The notes: a model not told the origin generated them from the sequence alone. A stretch of DNA of 64,000 nt from UBA1351 sp963677625 (GCA_963677625.2 CAXXSW010000002.1:806001-870000); one strand, 5' to 3'. Numbered from the stretch's first letter, positions 14,134 to 23,050 are shown. A program made the numbers and translations.

Positions 14134-14553
14134 ATGAGAGACCCCATGAGAAATCGAAAATTGTTAAACATGGCAAGAATATTTGTGTTTGCAGTTGTGG
14201 TTATATGTCTTTTTACATTGCCAAAAAAAATAACTCTACCAGACAATATCAATGAAGTTATCATTATCCTACCTTCAGGAGAGAGAATTAAACATAACTC
14301 TGCAGAAAAAATCGATGCTATTCGGTCATTGCTTGATGGTTGCATTATCGTTCGGACTCCTCAAAATGGTTTCACACTACAATCAGCAGGAGCATTTGCT
14401 GTAGATATTATCCTACTGACAGAAAATTCTAAAGAAGTTAAATATACAATCCATCAAAGGTGGATTCAAACAGAAAATGGGAAGTGGTATGAAATGCCTT
14501 CAAGTAAAGAAAGTAAGTTCCAAAAACTTTTCAGTGATGTTTTGTCCGAATGA
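14134..14553 (+). CDS. Membrane-anchored hypothetical protein (DUF5301-like)
   Basis: 139 aa, ribosome binding site AAAGGA nine bases upstream. One N-terminal membrane span (about 13-28), then KKITLPDNINEVIIILPSGE and an alternating-strand domain ending near KWYEMPSS. The short anchor, the I-x-LP start and the small beta-rich domain resemble DUF5301 proteins of Firmicutes. No motif suggests enzymatic activity. It lies in the decayed half of element B, and the surrounding DNA gives no functional clue. Confidence 0.5.
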   Translation: MRDPMRNRKLLNMARIFVFAVVVICLFTLPKKITLPDNINEVIIILPSGERIKHNSAEKIDAIRSLLDGCIIVRTPQNGFTLQSAGAFAVDIILLTENSKEVKYTIHQRWIQTENGKWYEMPSSKESKFQKLFSDVLSE

Positions 14554-14670
14554 ATATAAATGTTTACTGGACCTTTTTAAGGAGTTGGGAACCGAGTTCA
14601 CAAAAAAAAGAAGCCTTTTAGCTCAATATCATTAAGTTAACAGGATAATGGGCCTAATAAAGGATGCATC

Positions 14671-15594
14671 ATGCTTCATATGAATGCTATCTACGACTTG
14701 TGTAATAGAATCTATGTAGATGTACTCGTACAACCTCGATCACGTTTTGATGAAAGAAAAGCGCTTGTTGAGATGTTGAAGCGTTCACAGATAGGAGAGA
14801 AGACCATCATCGTTGGCGACAGGGGATACGAGAACTACAATCTCTTCGAGCACATACTGAAAAAGGGCTGGGATTTTCTTGTTCGAGTAAAAGATGTTAA
14901 TAGTAATGGAATATCTTCAAGATTAGTGCTTCCAGATAATGAAATCTTTGATGTCGATTATTCTCTTGTTATGACAAGAAGACAGACTAACGATATAAAA
15001 GCTAATCCACGTTTGTATAAGTTTATGCCCCAAAATCAAATCTTTGATTTTTTGCCGGTTGGAAGCAAAGAGACATATCCTTGTAGTTATAGAATCTTGA
15101 GGTTTCCCACTGCAGAAGACTCATATGAAGTCATTATGACAAGTCTTGACAGGGAGACCTTCCCATTTGCAAAGATAAGAGAGTTATATCTGATGAGATG
15201 GGGAATAGAAACCTCATTTAGGGAACTGAAATATGCAATTGGACTGCGTAACTTCCATGCGAAAAAGGTGGCGTATATCCTGCAAGAAGTATATGCACGT
15301 CTCATCATGTATAACTTCTGTGAGGCAATCACAGCACATGACGTCATCAAGCAGATAGAACGAAAACATATGTACCAAGTGAACTTTACAATAGCTATAG
15401 CAATCTGTATGCGTTACTTCAGATGCAAAAGGAGTATACCACCACCTGATGTTGAATCTCTAATACATAGGAATATCTTGCCTGTAAGACATGGACGAAA
15501 AGACCCTCGAAAAGTCAAGACCAGAACGACGGTAAGTTTCTTGTATAGAGTAGTTTATTATAACTTAAAAAGCGACGAAATGCAGCAGACATAG
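14671..15594 (+). pseudogene. N-terminally truncated IS4-type transposase
   Basis: 307 codons. The C-terminal part of a DDE_Tnp_1 transposase is present: IIVGDRGYENYNLFE (second catalytic Asp) and the YREK signature YLMRWGIETSFRELK (about 172-186). The N-terminus with the first catalytic Asp is absent. Sequence upstream of about 14655 is unrelated, and I could not find terminal inverted repeats. It cannot be active alone. Confidence 0.8.
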
Positions 15595-15635
15595 TCTACT
15601 TATTCATGGTGCGAAGAAAGATTAATGAATAATGA

Positions 15636-15680
15636 AAACCGCCAAATGCCAATCGCATTTGACGGTTTAAAGAATCTTTT
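15636..15680 (+). terminator. Rho-independent terminator
   Basis: A 14-bp stem with one mismatch (AAACCGCCAAATGC at 15636-15649, GCATTTGACGGTTT at 15655-15668) and a 5-nt loop is followed by a T-rich tract. It ends transcription after the transposase remnant. Bases 15681-15864 show nothing else. Confidence 0.7.
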
Positions 15681-15864
15681 TATTTCCTAAATCTCTTAAC
15701 TTAATTACATTGCCTAATAGGATTCTTTTTTTCACTGATTACATAATAGGAACATTCAATCTATTTATCATGTATGGAAAACCAAACACTCACTCCTTTG
15801 ACAAATAACATAGGATTGATGAACAGCAAACACATCGGCTGAATCATTTGCTATTGTTCATGCA

Positions 15865-16596
15865 TTAAAAATCTTGGTCTTCAATATTTAGGGGTTCAAA
15901 GTTAGGTTTATACTTTGAAAATAAGCTAATCAATTCATCCCTAATTTGTTCTGCTTTTTTCAAGACTTTATCATCAACATTATCTGTTTCTTTCAAATCA
16001 TCAAATTCAATCCAACTACTATAATGTATGTTATCTTTAAAATATTTATCAGCGTAGATCAAACTATCAGTAAACGAGTATTGTTCATAATCAAGATCAG
16101 TTTCATCTGCACAAACAGTTATCTTACATGAGATGTTCTCAATTACTAGAACTTTCATAATGGAGTTAATATGACTTGCTGCATTATGAACTACATAGGT
16201 CTTGTTAGTCTCCAATTCATCATCGAAAGAATAAGATGATATAAATAGCGTAGTTGATTTATCTATTATTTCAGTATCTGAATAGTTCTTTACAAACATC
16301 TCGTCGAGTTTTGTTAGATTAATACCATCAATAAGTAATCGAGAATCAAAATCATACTCAGTACTATCTGATAAAACTAGAAAAAGTCCAAATGTTTCAT
16401 TGATATCCCTCGCCAGAACATCACTCAACAAATATTTTGAGTCTGATTGTACGTCATCAGGTGATATATCACTCGTAGCATTGTACTTCTCATCTAAGCT
16501 ACTTTCTCCATCATGATTCAAAGTTTGTTGATCAGTATTTTGTACACATCCAGTTGTCATCAATGTTATTAGCAATACTACTACTCCGATTTTCAT
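15865..16596 (-). CDS. Lipoprotein of unknown function
   Basis: About 243 aa from ATG 16596, which has GAGGTG six bases upstream. A signal peptide ends in a lipobox (LMTTGC, Cys about 17), then an acidic Ser/Asp-rich linker. The rest is a soluble acidic domain of mixed alpha/beta character with no family I recognise. It is the last gene of a three-gene leftward operon with two secreted Cys-rich paralogues, separated from the preceding gene by 12 bp. A shared extracytoplasmic role with those proteins is likely. Confidence 0.6.
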   Translation of the reverse strand: MKIGVVVLLITLMTTGCVQNTDQQTLNHDGESSLDEKYNATSDISPDDVQSDSKYLLSDVLARDINETFGLFLVLSDSTEYDFDSRLLIDGINLTKLDEMFVKNYSDTEIIDKSTTLFISSYSFDDELETNKTYVVHNAASHINSIMKVLVIENISCKITVCADETDLDYEQYSFTDSLIYADKYFKDNIHYSSWIEFDDLKETDNVDDKVLKKAEQIRDELISLFSKYKPNFEPLNIEDQDF

Positions 16597-16608
16597 AGTC
16601 AACACCTC

Positions 16609-17031
16609 TTAAGGATAAACAACGTATCTATGTTCCGTTACTAAGTGAGCGTTTTGACGTTCAGTGGTTATATCTCCACAACTGTTACACCGATACTTAA
16701 CGCTATCGTATTCATAATATACTGTAACAATTCCAAAATGATGTGAAGATATACTGCATGATTCTTGACTATATATTTTTTCAACGTGAACAGTAGAAAC
16801 TTTTGTCCTTGACGTCCCTCCACAACCACAAATAACTACTGCTCTTGTTGACGGTCCATCAAGTGGTACAGCAGTTCTTTCAATAACAATTTTTGCACCA
16901 TCTTTGTATTCAACTATCACTTTGTCATTTTCATGGTCATGCTTTTCATGATCATGCGCTTCAACATTATTAATCGGAATAACCACGCTAAAAAGAATAG
17001 TCATAATCACAAGTCTAAATTTAAGTTTCAT
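16609..17031 (-). CDS. Secreted His- and Cys-rich protein, paralogue 1
   Basis: 140 aa, ribosome binding site GGAGAAGTGT. A signal peptide ends about VEA, followed by a His-rich stretch AHDHEKHDHEND suggesting metal binding. The mature domain contains STRAVVICGCGG, further cysteines, and a CNSCGD knuckle near the C-terminus followed by His residues. The neighbour at 17041-17391 shares the PSTR-x-VVIC motif and the C-x-x-C-G knuckle, so they are diverged duplicates. A small zinc-binding or disulfide-rich exported protein is inferred. I recognise no family. Confidence 0.55.
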   Translation of the reverse strand: MKLKFRLVIMTILFSVVIPINNVEAHDHEKHDHENDKVIVEYKDGAKIVIERTAVPLDGPSTRAVVICGCGGTSRTKVSTVHVEKIYSQESCSISSHHFGIVTVYYEYDSVKYRCNSCGDITTERQNAHLVTEHRYVVYP

Positions 17032-17040
17032 ACACTTCTC

Positions 17041-17391
17041 CTATACCAAAGGGACCATATGTTTTTGAGTTCTTCTTATGTTAACACCTGTAGTCTTAAT
17101 TATCGCACCACAATTTTTACAATAGGTTTGTAAGCTTATAAGTACATCAGTATACCTTATAAAACAGCTTTCTCCAGGGTGTGATATACAATCTTCTTCC
17201 CATGTTACTGGATCGCTATATATCGTTCTTGTCCCCGGATTGTATGAAGTGCAGCAAATAACAACACTTCTTGTACTTGGTTCATTGATGTCATCGGTTT
17301 TTTCCAAATTTAATTCTTTAGCAGATATGTTGGTCAAAGAACTTGTAAAAAAAACCAGAACTGCAATAAATGTTATAACTCTTTTAATCAT
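17041..17391 (-). CDS. Secreted Cys-rich protein, paralogue 2
   Basis: 116 aa, first gene of the leftward operon. The signal peptide (1 to about 24, ending NISA) is followed by PSTRSVVICCTSYNPGTRT, several cysteines and a C-terminal YCKNCGAI knuckle with a late His. It matches the neighbour in motif order but lacks the His-rich segment. Both genes lie near the right end of element B, a common cargo position. Confidence 0.55.
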   Translation of the reverse strand: MIKRVITFIAVLVFFTSSLTNISAKELNLEKTDDINEPSTRSVVICCTSYNPGTRTIYSDPVTWEEDCISHPGESCFIRYTDVLISLQTYCKNCGAIIKTTGVNIRRTQKHMVPLV

Positions 17392-17928
17392 TTTCGTAAC
17401 TCACTCTCCTTTTCATCGTACAAATTTCAACTATCGTTTAATATTGATAGCACGATACCTCTTTAACTTTATACAATGTTAATTATATGTTATTCATCTC
17501 CAAAAACATAGTGTCAATGGTAATTCAAACGAATGACTCAAGACACTTGACAAAAGCAAGTATAAGTGTATTGTCTGACACACCAAAGTTGCATTAGTCA
17601 AGATGAAAGCCACACAAAATAAAGTTTTGGAAGTTCCAAGTACCTGTACTTAGAACCTTCCTGTATGTTGGAATTTTTGTGTCTAGTGATGTTGATATTC
17701 ATTGATCATTCAATTGATTAGAAGGCTTATTCCTAGGGAAGTTTGTACTAAGAGATTGTCGAGTAAAAGGACCGTTTTACTCAATGAATTGAATATAGTA
17801 CGTTCTACGGCTTGAAAGTTGTCATTAAGCTAGTATATGATAATATGGTTCAACAGCATTGTTTTTGAGATGTCGATATAAATCAATCTCTTGTAAAGTA
17901 TTTGTTTATATAAAGTAACAGTAGAAAA
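17392..17928. other. Non-coding right end of element B
   Basis: No gene of credible length. There is an imperfect hairpin around 17629-17665 (GGAAGTTCCAAGT against ACTTAGAACCTTCC). The rest is AT-rich element-end DNA leading into the arm repeats and the attachment core. Confidence 0.5.
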
Positions 17929-17961
17929 TAGTTTAGTCCCTAGTTTAGTCCCCTACTAAAC
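17929..17961. repeat. TAGTTTAGTCCC arm-type repeats, right end of element B
   Basis: TAGTTTAGTCCC occurs twice back to back (17929-17940, 17941-17952), followed by an inverted ACTAAAC at about 17955-17961. These lie at the same distance from the att core as the GAGTACA repeats of element A but have a different sequence, implying a different integrase. Confidence 0.55.
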
Positions 17962-18010
17962 AGATGCATCGGAACCCTCCTTTCATAAGGGTTTCAGATG
18001 TAGGGGGAAT

Positions 18011-18031
18011 GTTCGAATCCAGTCTCGCGCT
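18011..18031 (+). other. Attachment core: tRNA 3'-end duplicate (right chromosomal junction)
   Basis: GTTCGAATCCAGTCTCGCGC plus T matches the core at 7927-7947 at 20 of 21 positions. It is again a tRNA 3' end without a tRNA body. Similar CTCCTTTC-type sequence lies just left of both cores. A weak hairpin with a T-rich end follows (about 18040-18085). Chromosomal DNA resumes here. Confidence 0.7.
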
Positions 18032-18224
18032 CTTTATAAAAGTTTCAGAATTCTTGATTGTGCAAGGGTTTTGGAACTTTTCTTACGTTATCCTACGAAT
18101 GTAGTAAATTGATGAAGAACAAATCAGAAATGTATTTTCAATAGCTGTCTATATGATCAAGGATATTGTAGGATTAGGTTGGACAAACGCCCAGACGAGT
18201 TGACCATATGATTAATATAAAGTA

Positions 18225-18233
18225 TGCTATAAT
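18225..18233 (+). promoter_or_regulatory. Extended -10 promoter of sensor cassette 1
   Basis: TATAAT at 18228-18233 is preceded by TGC, an extended -10. The only good -35 (TTGACC 18200-18205) is 22 bp away, too far for normal use, so an activator or the extended -10 may compensate. Confidence 0.45.
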
Positions 18234-18270
18234 TATTGGCTAGAGTAAGTTATAGTAGGAGGAAAATCAT

Positions 18271-19320
18271 ATGGGGGATGGTAGGTATTATAGCTCGCAG
18301 CAGTTTTTAAATATCATTTTTTTAACGGTGATGATCATAATACTGCTTGTCGTTTTTATGATGTATATCTATAAGCTTAGTATACATAAAAAGGTGATTC
18401 TTGTTATGGGCAGTTTTCTACTTGTGTCAATCTTTTGCAGATTTATATCAGAAATCGCATATAGTGAGTTGACTCTATCTGCGTCTTTACTTATTTCTAA
18501 GGCCAGCTTATATCTTTACATATTACTTCTTCTGGGTTTTACTTGGACGACAGAAAGGGAACAAAAGAGTAAGTTAAAAAATGGTCTATTGAAGGTTCTT
18601 ATTCTTATAGCAATCCTTAGTCTAGTTTTGGATATGACCAATCTTACGTATATCCTTGGTTTGATTAGCTATATTGTCCATTCTAATGAATTTCTAGCAT
18701 ATAAGGTGAGTTCTACCCTATTTTCAGATGTTAAAAAGCGAATGCTTGATTATGTGTTTATTGTTTCTAATCATGGAGATATAATTTTCAAAAATGATAA
18801 TGTTGGTACATCGAACCTTTTCAAGGATTTACAAACAATAGATGTTCATGAGATTCAGAGTCTTTTTATGAATAAAGTAAGGACTAGAAAGGCTTTTTCT
18901 AAAGAGTTTATTAGGTTAAAATTAGAGGAGCCAGTATATTTGACTTATAATCAAAAAGAAATAATTGAAAAAGGAAAGCTAGCTGGTTACATACTTACTT
19001 TTGTGGATTTAACAGACCTTGTTATGATGTTAGATCACTTAAGTGATAAGCAAAAAGAAACAGCAAGAATCAATAATGAACTTATTAAGTATAAAGAGAT
19101 AGTATATGATAAAGTGAAAGAAGAGGAGATTAATGAATTACTGGACCAAGTAGCAGATAATCAACAAAAGTCTATGCTGGTTTTAAAGGAAAAGATTGAA
19201 AGTCTTGATATTGAGGATAAGAACTTTATCAGTCAGATTGAAAAGGTGACCTCAATAGCAAAAATGAATTTAAAAGATGTTAGGCAAGAAGTGACCAAGT
19301 ATATAAACTATTATGAATAG
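18271..19320 (+). CDS. Membrane pseudo-histidine kinase (cassette 1)
   Basis: 349 aa, ribosome binding site AGGAGGAAAATCAT. The N-terminus MGDGRYYSSQQF is shared with the paralogue at 41771 (MGNGRYYTFRQF). About five to six membrane spans (residues 12-140) are followed by a PAS-like domain (about 155-255) and a coiled-coil/DHp-like end. Where HisKA_3 kinases have the phosphoacceptor region E-L-H-D, this protein reads DQVADNQQKS, and no HATPase domain follows. It therefore cannot autophosphorylate. It is the first of three genes, followed by a NarL-type regulator and a complete kinase, and probably acts as their sensory or dimerising partner. Confidence 0.7.
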   Translation: MGDGRYYSSQQFLNIIFLTVMIIILLVVFMMYIYKLSIHKKVILVMGSFLLVSIFCRFISEIAYSELTLSASLLISKASLYLYILLLLGFTWTTEREQKSKLKNGLLKVLILIAILSLVLDMTNLTYILGLISYIVHSNEFLAYKVSSTLFSDVKKRMLDYVFIVSNHGDIIFKNDNVGTSNLFKDLQTIDVHEIQSLFMNKVRTRKAFSKEFIRLKLEEPVYLTYNQKEIIEKGKLAGYILTFVDLTDLVMMLDHLSDKQKETARINNELIKYKEIVYDKVKEEEINELLDQVADNQQKSMLVLKEKIESLDIEDKNFISQIEKVTSIAKMNLKDVRQEVTKYINYYE

Positions 19321-19329
19321 GGGGTTCTA

Positions 19330-19965
19330 ATGATAAAGATCATTATTGCAGACGACCAGCTTTTATTAAGAAAATCACTGGGACAGATAATTAGTACGGA
19401 TCAGGACATAAATGTTGTGGCGATGGCCTCCACAGGTAGAGAAGCCATAAGTGCTTGTGATAAATATAAACCGGATATTATTATGATGGATATTGAGATG
19501 CCAACGATGAACGGTCTAGATGCCATGAAAATAATAAAAGAAAAATATCCTAATACTAAAGTCATTATCCTTACAACCTTTGATAACAAAGAGAATATTA
19601 TAACCGCTTTTTTATCAAAAGCAGATGGTTATATTACAAAAGATATTGAGCCGAATGAGCTTATTTCAACCATAAAATGTGTTAACTACGGTTTGACAGT
19701 AATACATAAAAGTGTAAAAGAAATCATGGTTGAGAAGTTTGAAAAGTTAGCCATTCATAATGAAAATTATACAGACATACTGAGTATTGATGAAATTGAT
19801 ATGATTAAGCTTATTGTCAATGGTAAAAGCAATAAAGAGATTGCTAGTAGCTTTTTTCAATCAGAAGGTACCGTGAAAAATAAAGTCAGTAAAATCTATG
19901 AAAAACTTGGGATTAAAGATCGCTTGCAACTTGCTGTGTATGCTGTAGAAAATGGAATAGAATGA
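19330..19965 (+). CDS. NarL/LuxR-type response regulator (cassette 1)
   Basis: 211 aa, start after AGGGGGTTCTA. Receiver domain 1-120: acidic pocket ADDQ (10-11), phosphoacceptor Asp in IIMMDIEMPT (about 54), conserved Thr in ILTTFD and Lys in GYITKD (about 105). A GerE-type HTH follows at about 148-205 (VNGKSNKEIASSFFQSEGTV). It is a transcription factor, presumably phosphorylated by the kinase encoded immediately downstream. The adjacent envelope-protein genes (21845-25318) are plausible targets. Confidence 0.9.
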   Translation: MIKIIIADDQLLLRKSLGQIISTDQDINVVAMASTGREAISACDKYKPDIIMMDIEMPTMNGLDAMKIIKEKYPNTKVIILTTFDNKENIITAFLSKADGYITKDIEPNELISTIKCVNYGLTVIHKSVKEIMVEKFEKLAIHNENYTDILSIDEIDMIKLIVNGKSNKEIASSFFQSEGTVKNKVSKIYEKLGIKDRLQLAVYAVENGIE

Positions 19966-21659
19966 TGAAAGAAACCCTCAAACTTGAAATATCTATATTG
20001 TGCTCAGTGCATATCCTTGCTATCATCCTAGCAATTGTATTTTTTATGATTTTTTATATGAAAGCAAAAAAGGATTATTCATTACAGGCTTTTTTAGTCT
20101 TACAAGTCAGTATTATCGGATGGATGGTCTTTAAAATATTTAAAACTGTTTCACCAACTGAACTTTCCAGATGGTGGTTCATTGTAGGCTATTATTTTTG
20201 GGCATGCGTTTTTGAAGTAGCATTCTTAGAATTTGTTTATTCAAGTTATAGATTAAAGGCAATGAGGAAGTCTATACGTTATGTCTTGTACATAGTAGCA
20301 AGTATACAATTTTCTTGGGTAGTTACAAATCCGTATCACCACCTTTTCTATTCTACCTATGACTTTTGGGGAGATAGTTTTGGCCCTTTGTTCTATCTAC
20401 ATACGGCTATTGAGTATGGTTTTATCATTGTAGGGTTTATATATGGCTATAAAATCTTCAAAGAAAGATTTGCAGACAAAAAAACAGGTTATAAGCTGGT
20501 TATTGCTGCTGCCATTATTATTCCCTTAATACTGAATATCTTATTTATAACAAAGATATTGCATAGGATTATATTTGGAATTGGAATACCTGTGATTTTC
20601 GATATAACTCCACTTGTATTTGTTTTCTCGATAATGGTCTTTGCTTACGCGAGCTTTAGTCATAAAATGATTAATATATCTCCAATCATGAAACATGAAA
20701 TTGTTGACAAGTTAGATACACCTATTTGTGTCTTGGATTCTAGCTTTGAAGTCATATATATTAATCAAATATTAAAGGAAAAAATAGGCGCTCAAGCGAA
20801 TAAAAGTATTAGCCAAGCTCTAGAAAAACTTGATATTGTATCAGTTAGTGACAAAAGTATTGAGTTAGCTATAGAAGAATCAGTTTTTATTGTATTTATA
20901 AAAAAAGTAAATGCTTTTGTTGAAACCCAGTACTTATTAACCTTTCGTGATATTTCAGAATTTAAGCATATTGAGGGAAAAATCCTTCTTGAACAAGATC
21001 AATTAGCAAGGGTTAATGATGAACTTGAAAAGACAATAGAAAAACTTAAAATGACTTCTAAAATAGGTGCAAGAAATTATGTGGCAAGGGAAATGCATGA
21101 TATTATAGGACATTCCTTAGTGGTATGTATTAAATTACTGGAAGTAGCAAAGCTGTATATTAAACGCGATAGGGAACTTAGTATAAATGCCTTAAACGAT
21201 AGCGTATTATCCTTAGAAACAGGAATAGATACCATGAATAACATATCCTTGAAGGAGACATCTTATACAGGAGAAAGCTTAGAAAAGGACATGAATAAGA
21301 AACTACTTCAATTGACCAATACGGGTATTAACGTAGATATGAAGTTTAAGGGCGTGTATGTTAACATAGAAGAAAAAACATACGATATTATTAATCGAGT
21401 AATATTAGAATTATTAACAAATGTACTTAAACATTCTGCAGCTGAACAAGTTTTTTTATCAATTGATGTTAAACAAGAGAGCATAAAAATACTGATGATG
21501 GATAATGGAAAAGGGGTAAAAGATTTACAAATAGGAAATGGCTTAGCCGGTATCAAAGAGAGAGTGAGACTGATTGGAGGTAGCGTTGAATTTATAAGCT
21601 CCGTCAGTCAAGGATTTATGACTAAATTGACATTAAATAATAAAACCGACGTTAAATAA
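19962..21659 (+). CDS. Sensor histidine kinase, 7TM-PAS-HisKA_3-HATPase (cassette 1)
   Basis: 565 aa, starting inside the regulator's stop codon. The N-terminal seven-span region (about 10-235) fits the histidine kinase N-terminal 7TM family (TNPYHHLFYS in an extracellular loop). A PAS-like domain (about 245-330, PICVLDSSFEVIYINQ) and a coiled coil follow. Then HisKA_3 with phosphoacceptor His in AREMHDIIGHSL (about 383) and a HATPase_c with N box ELLTNVLKHS and G boxes DNGKGV and GNGLAGIKERV. It is the only catalytically complete kinase of the cassette and should phosphorylate the preceding regulator. Confidence 0.9.
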   Translation: MMKETLKLEISILCSVHILAIILAIVFFMIFYMKAKKDYSLQAFLVLQVSIIGWMVFKIFKTVSPTELSRWWFIVGYYFWACVFEVAFLEFVYSSYRLKAMRKSIRYVLYIVASIQFSWVVTNPYHHLFYSTYDFWGDSFGPLFYLHTAIEYGFIIVGFIYGYKIFKERFADKKTGYKLVIAAAIIIPLILNILFITKILHRIIFGIGIPVIFDITPLVFVFSIMVFAYASFSHKMINISPIMKHEIVDKLDTPICVLDSSFEVIYINQILKEKIGAQANKSISQALEKLDIVSVSDKSIELAIEESVFIVFIKKVNAFVETQYLLTFRDISEFKHIEGKILLEQDQLARVNDELEKTIEKLKMTSKIGARNYVAREMHDIIGHSLVVCIKLLEVAKLYIKRDRELSINALNDSVLSLETGIDTMNNISLKETSYTGESLEKDMNKKLLQLTNTGINVDMKFKGVYVNIEEKTYDIINRVILELLTNVLKHSAAEQVFLSIDVKQESIKILMMDNGKGVKDLQIGNGLAGIKERVRLIGGSVEFISSVSQGFMTKLTLNNKTDVK

Positions 21660-21696
21660 CAAAATATAGAGATATTGATGACCTGCGTATAAAAAT

Positions 21697-21718
21697 AATG
21701 ACGTATGTCATTTTTTTT
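21697..21718 (+). terminator. Short Rho-independent terminator after cassette 1
   Basis: AATGAC-GTAT-GTCATT (21697-21712) followed by an uninterrupted T run. The stem is short, so read-through into the following genes is possible. Confidence 0.55.
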
Positions 21719-21844
21719 ATGTAAATATATGACTCTGGGATGTAAATTAATAACTTTGGGAGCATTGTAAATGACGAGTGGATTAAATATCATATGTATA
21801 TGGTGCTATTAAGTTGAATGAAGACCAATATAAGGAGGGATATA

Positions 21845-22141
21845 ATGAAAAAGACGAATAAATGAATTAATGCAAGTGCATACATTATTTTCTTTATACC
21901 TTTGTTAGTTGACTTTCATAACCCAGAGTATAAGTTTCATACAAATCAAGGACTAGATTTGTTGTTGCTCTTTGTCTTTATTGGCCTTGTGGGTTTTGTG
22001 ATACCTGTTATAGGTTGGTTTATTATCCTTCCATTTGGTTGGTTGGCATGTTCAGTTTTATGTACTATAGGCATGCTTAATGGCATCGACAGGAAAAGAA
22101 GAGAACTGCCAATTATTGGTAAATATAAGTTGATAAAATAG
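21845..22141 (+). pseudogene. DUF4870-type membrane protein with an early in-frame TGA
   Basis: Perfect ribosome binding site AAGGAGGGATATA before ATG 21845, but codon 7 is TGA (21863-21865): MKKTNK stop INASAYIIFF. The frame then continues open to 22141. The whole reads as a 98-aa DUF4870/TIC20-like protein with helices near IIFFIPLLVD, LDLLLLFVFIGLVGFVIPV and WFIILPFGWLACSV. The missing residue is likely Trp (TGG to TGA). The gene is either newly inactivated, read through at low level, or reinitiated downstream (TTG 21902 loses the first helix). It is followed closely by the lipoprotein gene. Confidence 0.65.
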
Positions 22142-22150
22142 GAGGAAGAG

Positions 22151-23038
22151 ATGAGATATAAAGGTATAGTAGTATGTATGCTATTCGTAATTGTAAGTAC
22201 AGGACTTATTGGATGTGCTAGTAAAGAGAAAATTGAAGAGGCCATCAAACCAGTAAGTCAGACCGAGGAAAGTGTGGATGGGAATCTAAAGAATGAGAAA
22301 GATGATGAAGTTGTAAAAGATAAAGACTTAGATACTGACATTTCGGATGACCTTAAGGAACAAGCAGAAAAAGAAGGTGTAACGGTAGGTGAACTCCAAG
22401 CAACCCTTGATGGGCTCACGGAATTAGGTGCACAGAAGTATGGAATTTCAGTTGACGAGTATATCAAGCAAATTGAGGATAATGGAAATACGGTTCTTAG
22501 TGAATGGCAACAGGCTTCCGACTACATGGACATAAGTATTACAGACTTATATACATATGAAAAGCAAAAAGTTGCTAATATGAGTGACGAAGAGAAAGAA
22601 ACAATGGCTGCAATGAATGATGCTTTAAGCATAGCTAAATCGGAGCTTTCAGATCCGGAAGCTTATGAGACAACTACAACTGAAGAAATGCTAGGTATTT
22701 ATGGAAATAATACTGGCGAAATCCGAATTGTTACAATGGATGACCAAGAATTAAGAGAGGCATTAACGATAGATACAAGTGAAATTATTCAAGACTATCA
22801 TGATGAATATTCCATTGTATATGAGTATATTAGTAAGTCAAGTTATGAAGTAATGGTAGACCATTATGTTGAGCTTTTAGAGAACACAGAAGAGTATTTA
22901 AGATTAGAGCCGATAGGTGCGCTAGGGGTCATGTTACAGGGAACGATTAATGAAACATTAGTTTATGTAGATATTGATAATACGAATCCAGATGCCGTTA
23001 AAGTTAACACTTATCTGGACTTAACAAGTCAAGAATAA
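22151..23038 (+). CDS. Acidic lipoprotein of unknown function
   Basis: 295 aa, ribosome binding site AGGAGGAAGAG. The signal peptide and lipobox (STGLIGC, Cys about 22) are followed by an acidic, highly charged linker (25-75), a helical section (about 80-165) and a C-terminal alpha/beta domain (about 180-295). No family is recognised. It precedes the RCC1/SLH protein by 12 bp, so both are co-transcribed. A cell-surface role alongside that protein is inferred. Confidence 0.75.
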   Translation: MRYKGIVVCMLFVIVSTGLIGCASKEKIEEAIKPVSQTEESVDGNLKNEKDDEVVKDKDLDTDISDDLKEQAEKEGVTVGELQATLDGLTELGAQKYGISVDEYIKQIEDNGNTVLSEWQQASDYMDISITDLYTYEKQKVANMSDEEKETMAAMNDALSIAKSELSDPEAYETTTTEEMLGIYGNNTGEIRIVTMDDQELREALTIDTSEIIQDYHDEYSIVYEYISKSSYEVMVDHYVELLENTEEYLRLEPIGALGVMLQGTINETLVYVDIDNTNPDAVKVNTYLDLTSQE

Positions 23039-23050
23039 AAGGGGATTAAT

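Noticed and set aside
17940..18040. A possible tRNA gene at the right junction
   Set aside because: Again only the 3' end is recognisable, and the T-stem pairing is broken.
18200..18233. TTGACC and TATAAT as a normal promoter pair
   Set aside because: The spacer is 22 bp; only the extended -10 is credible.
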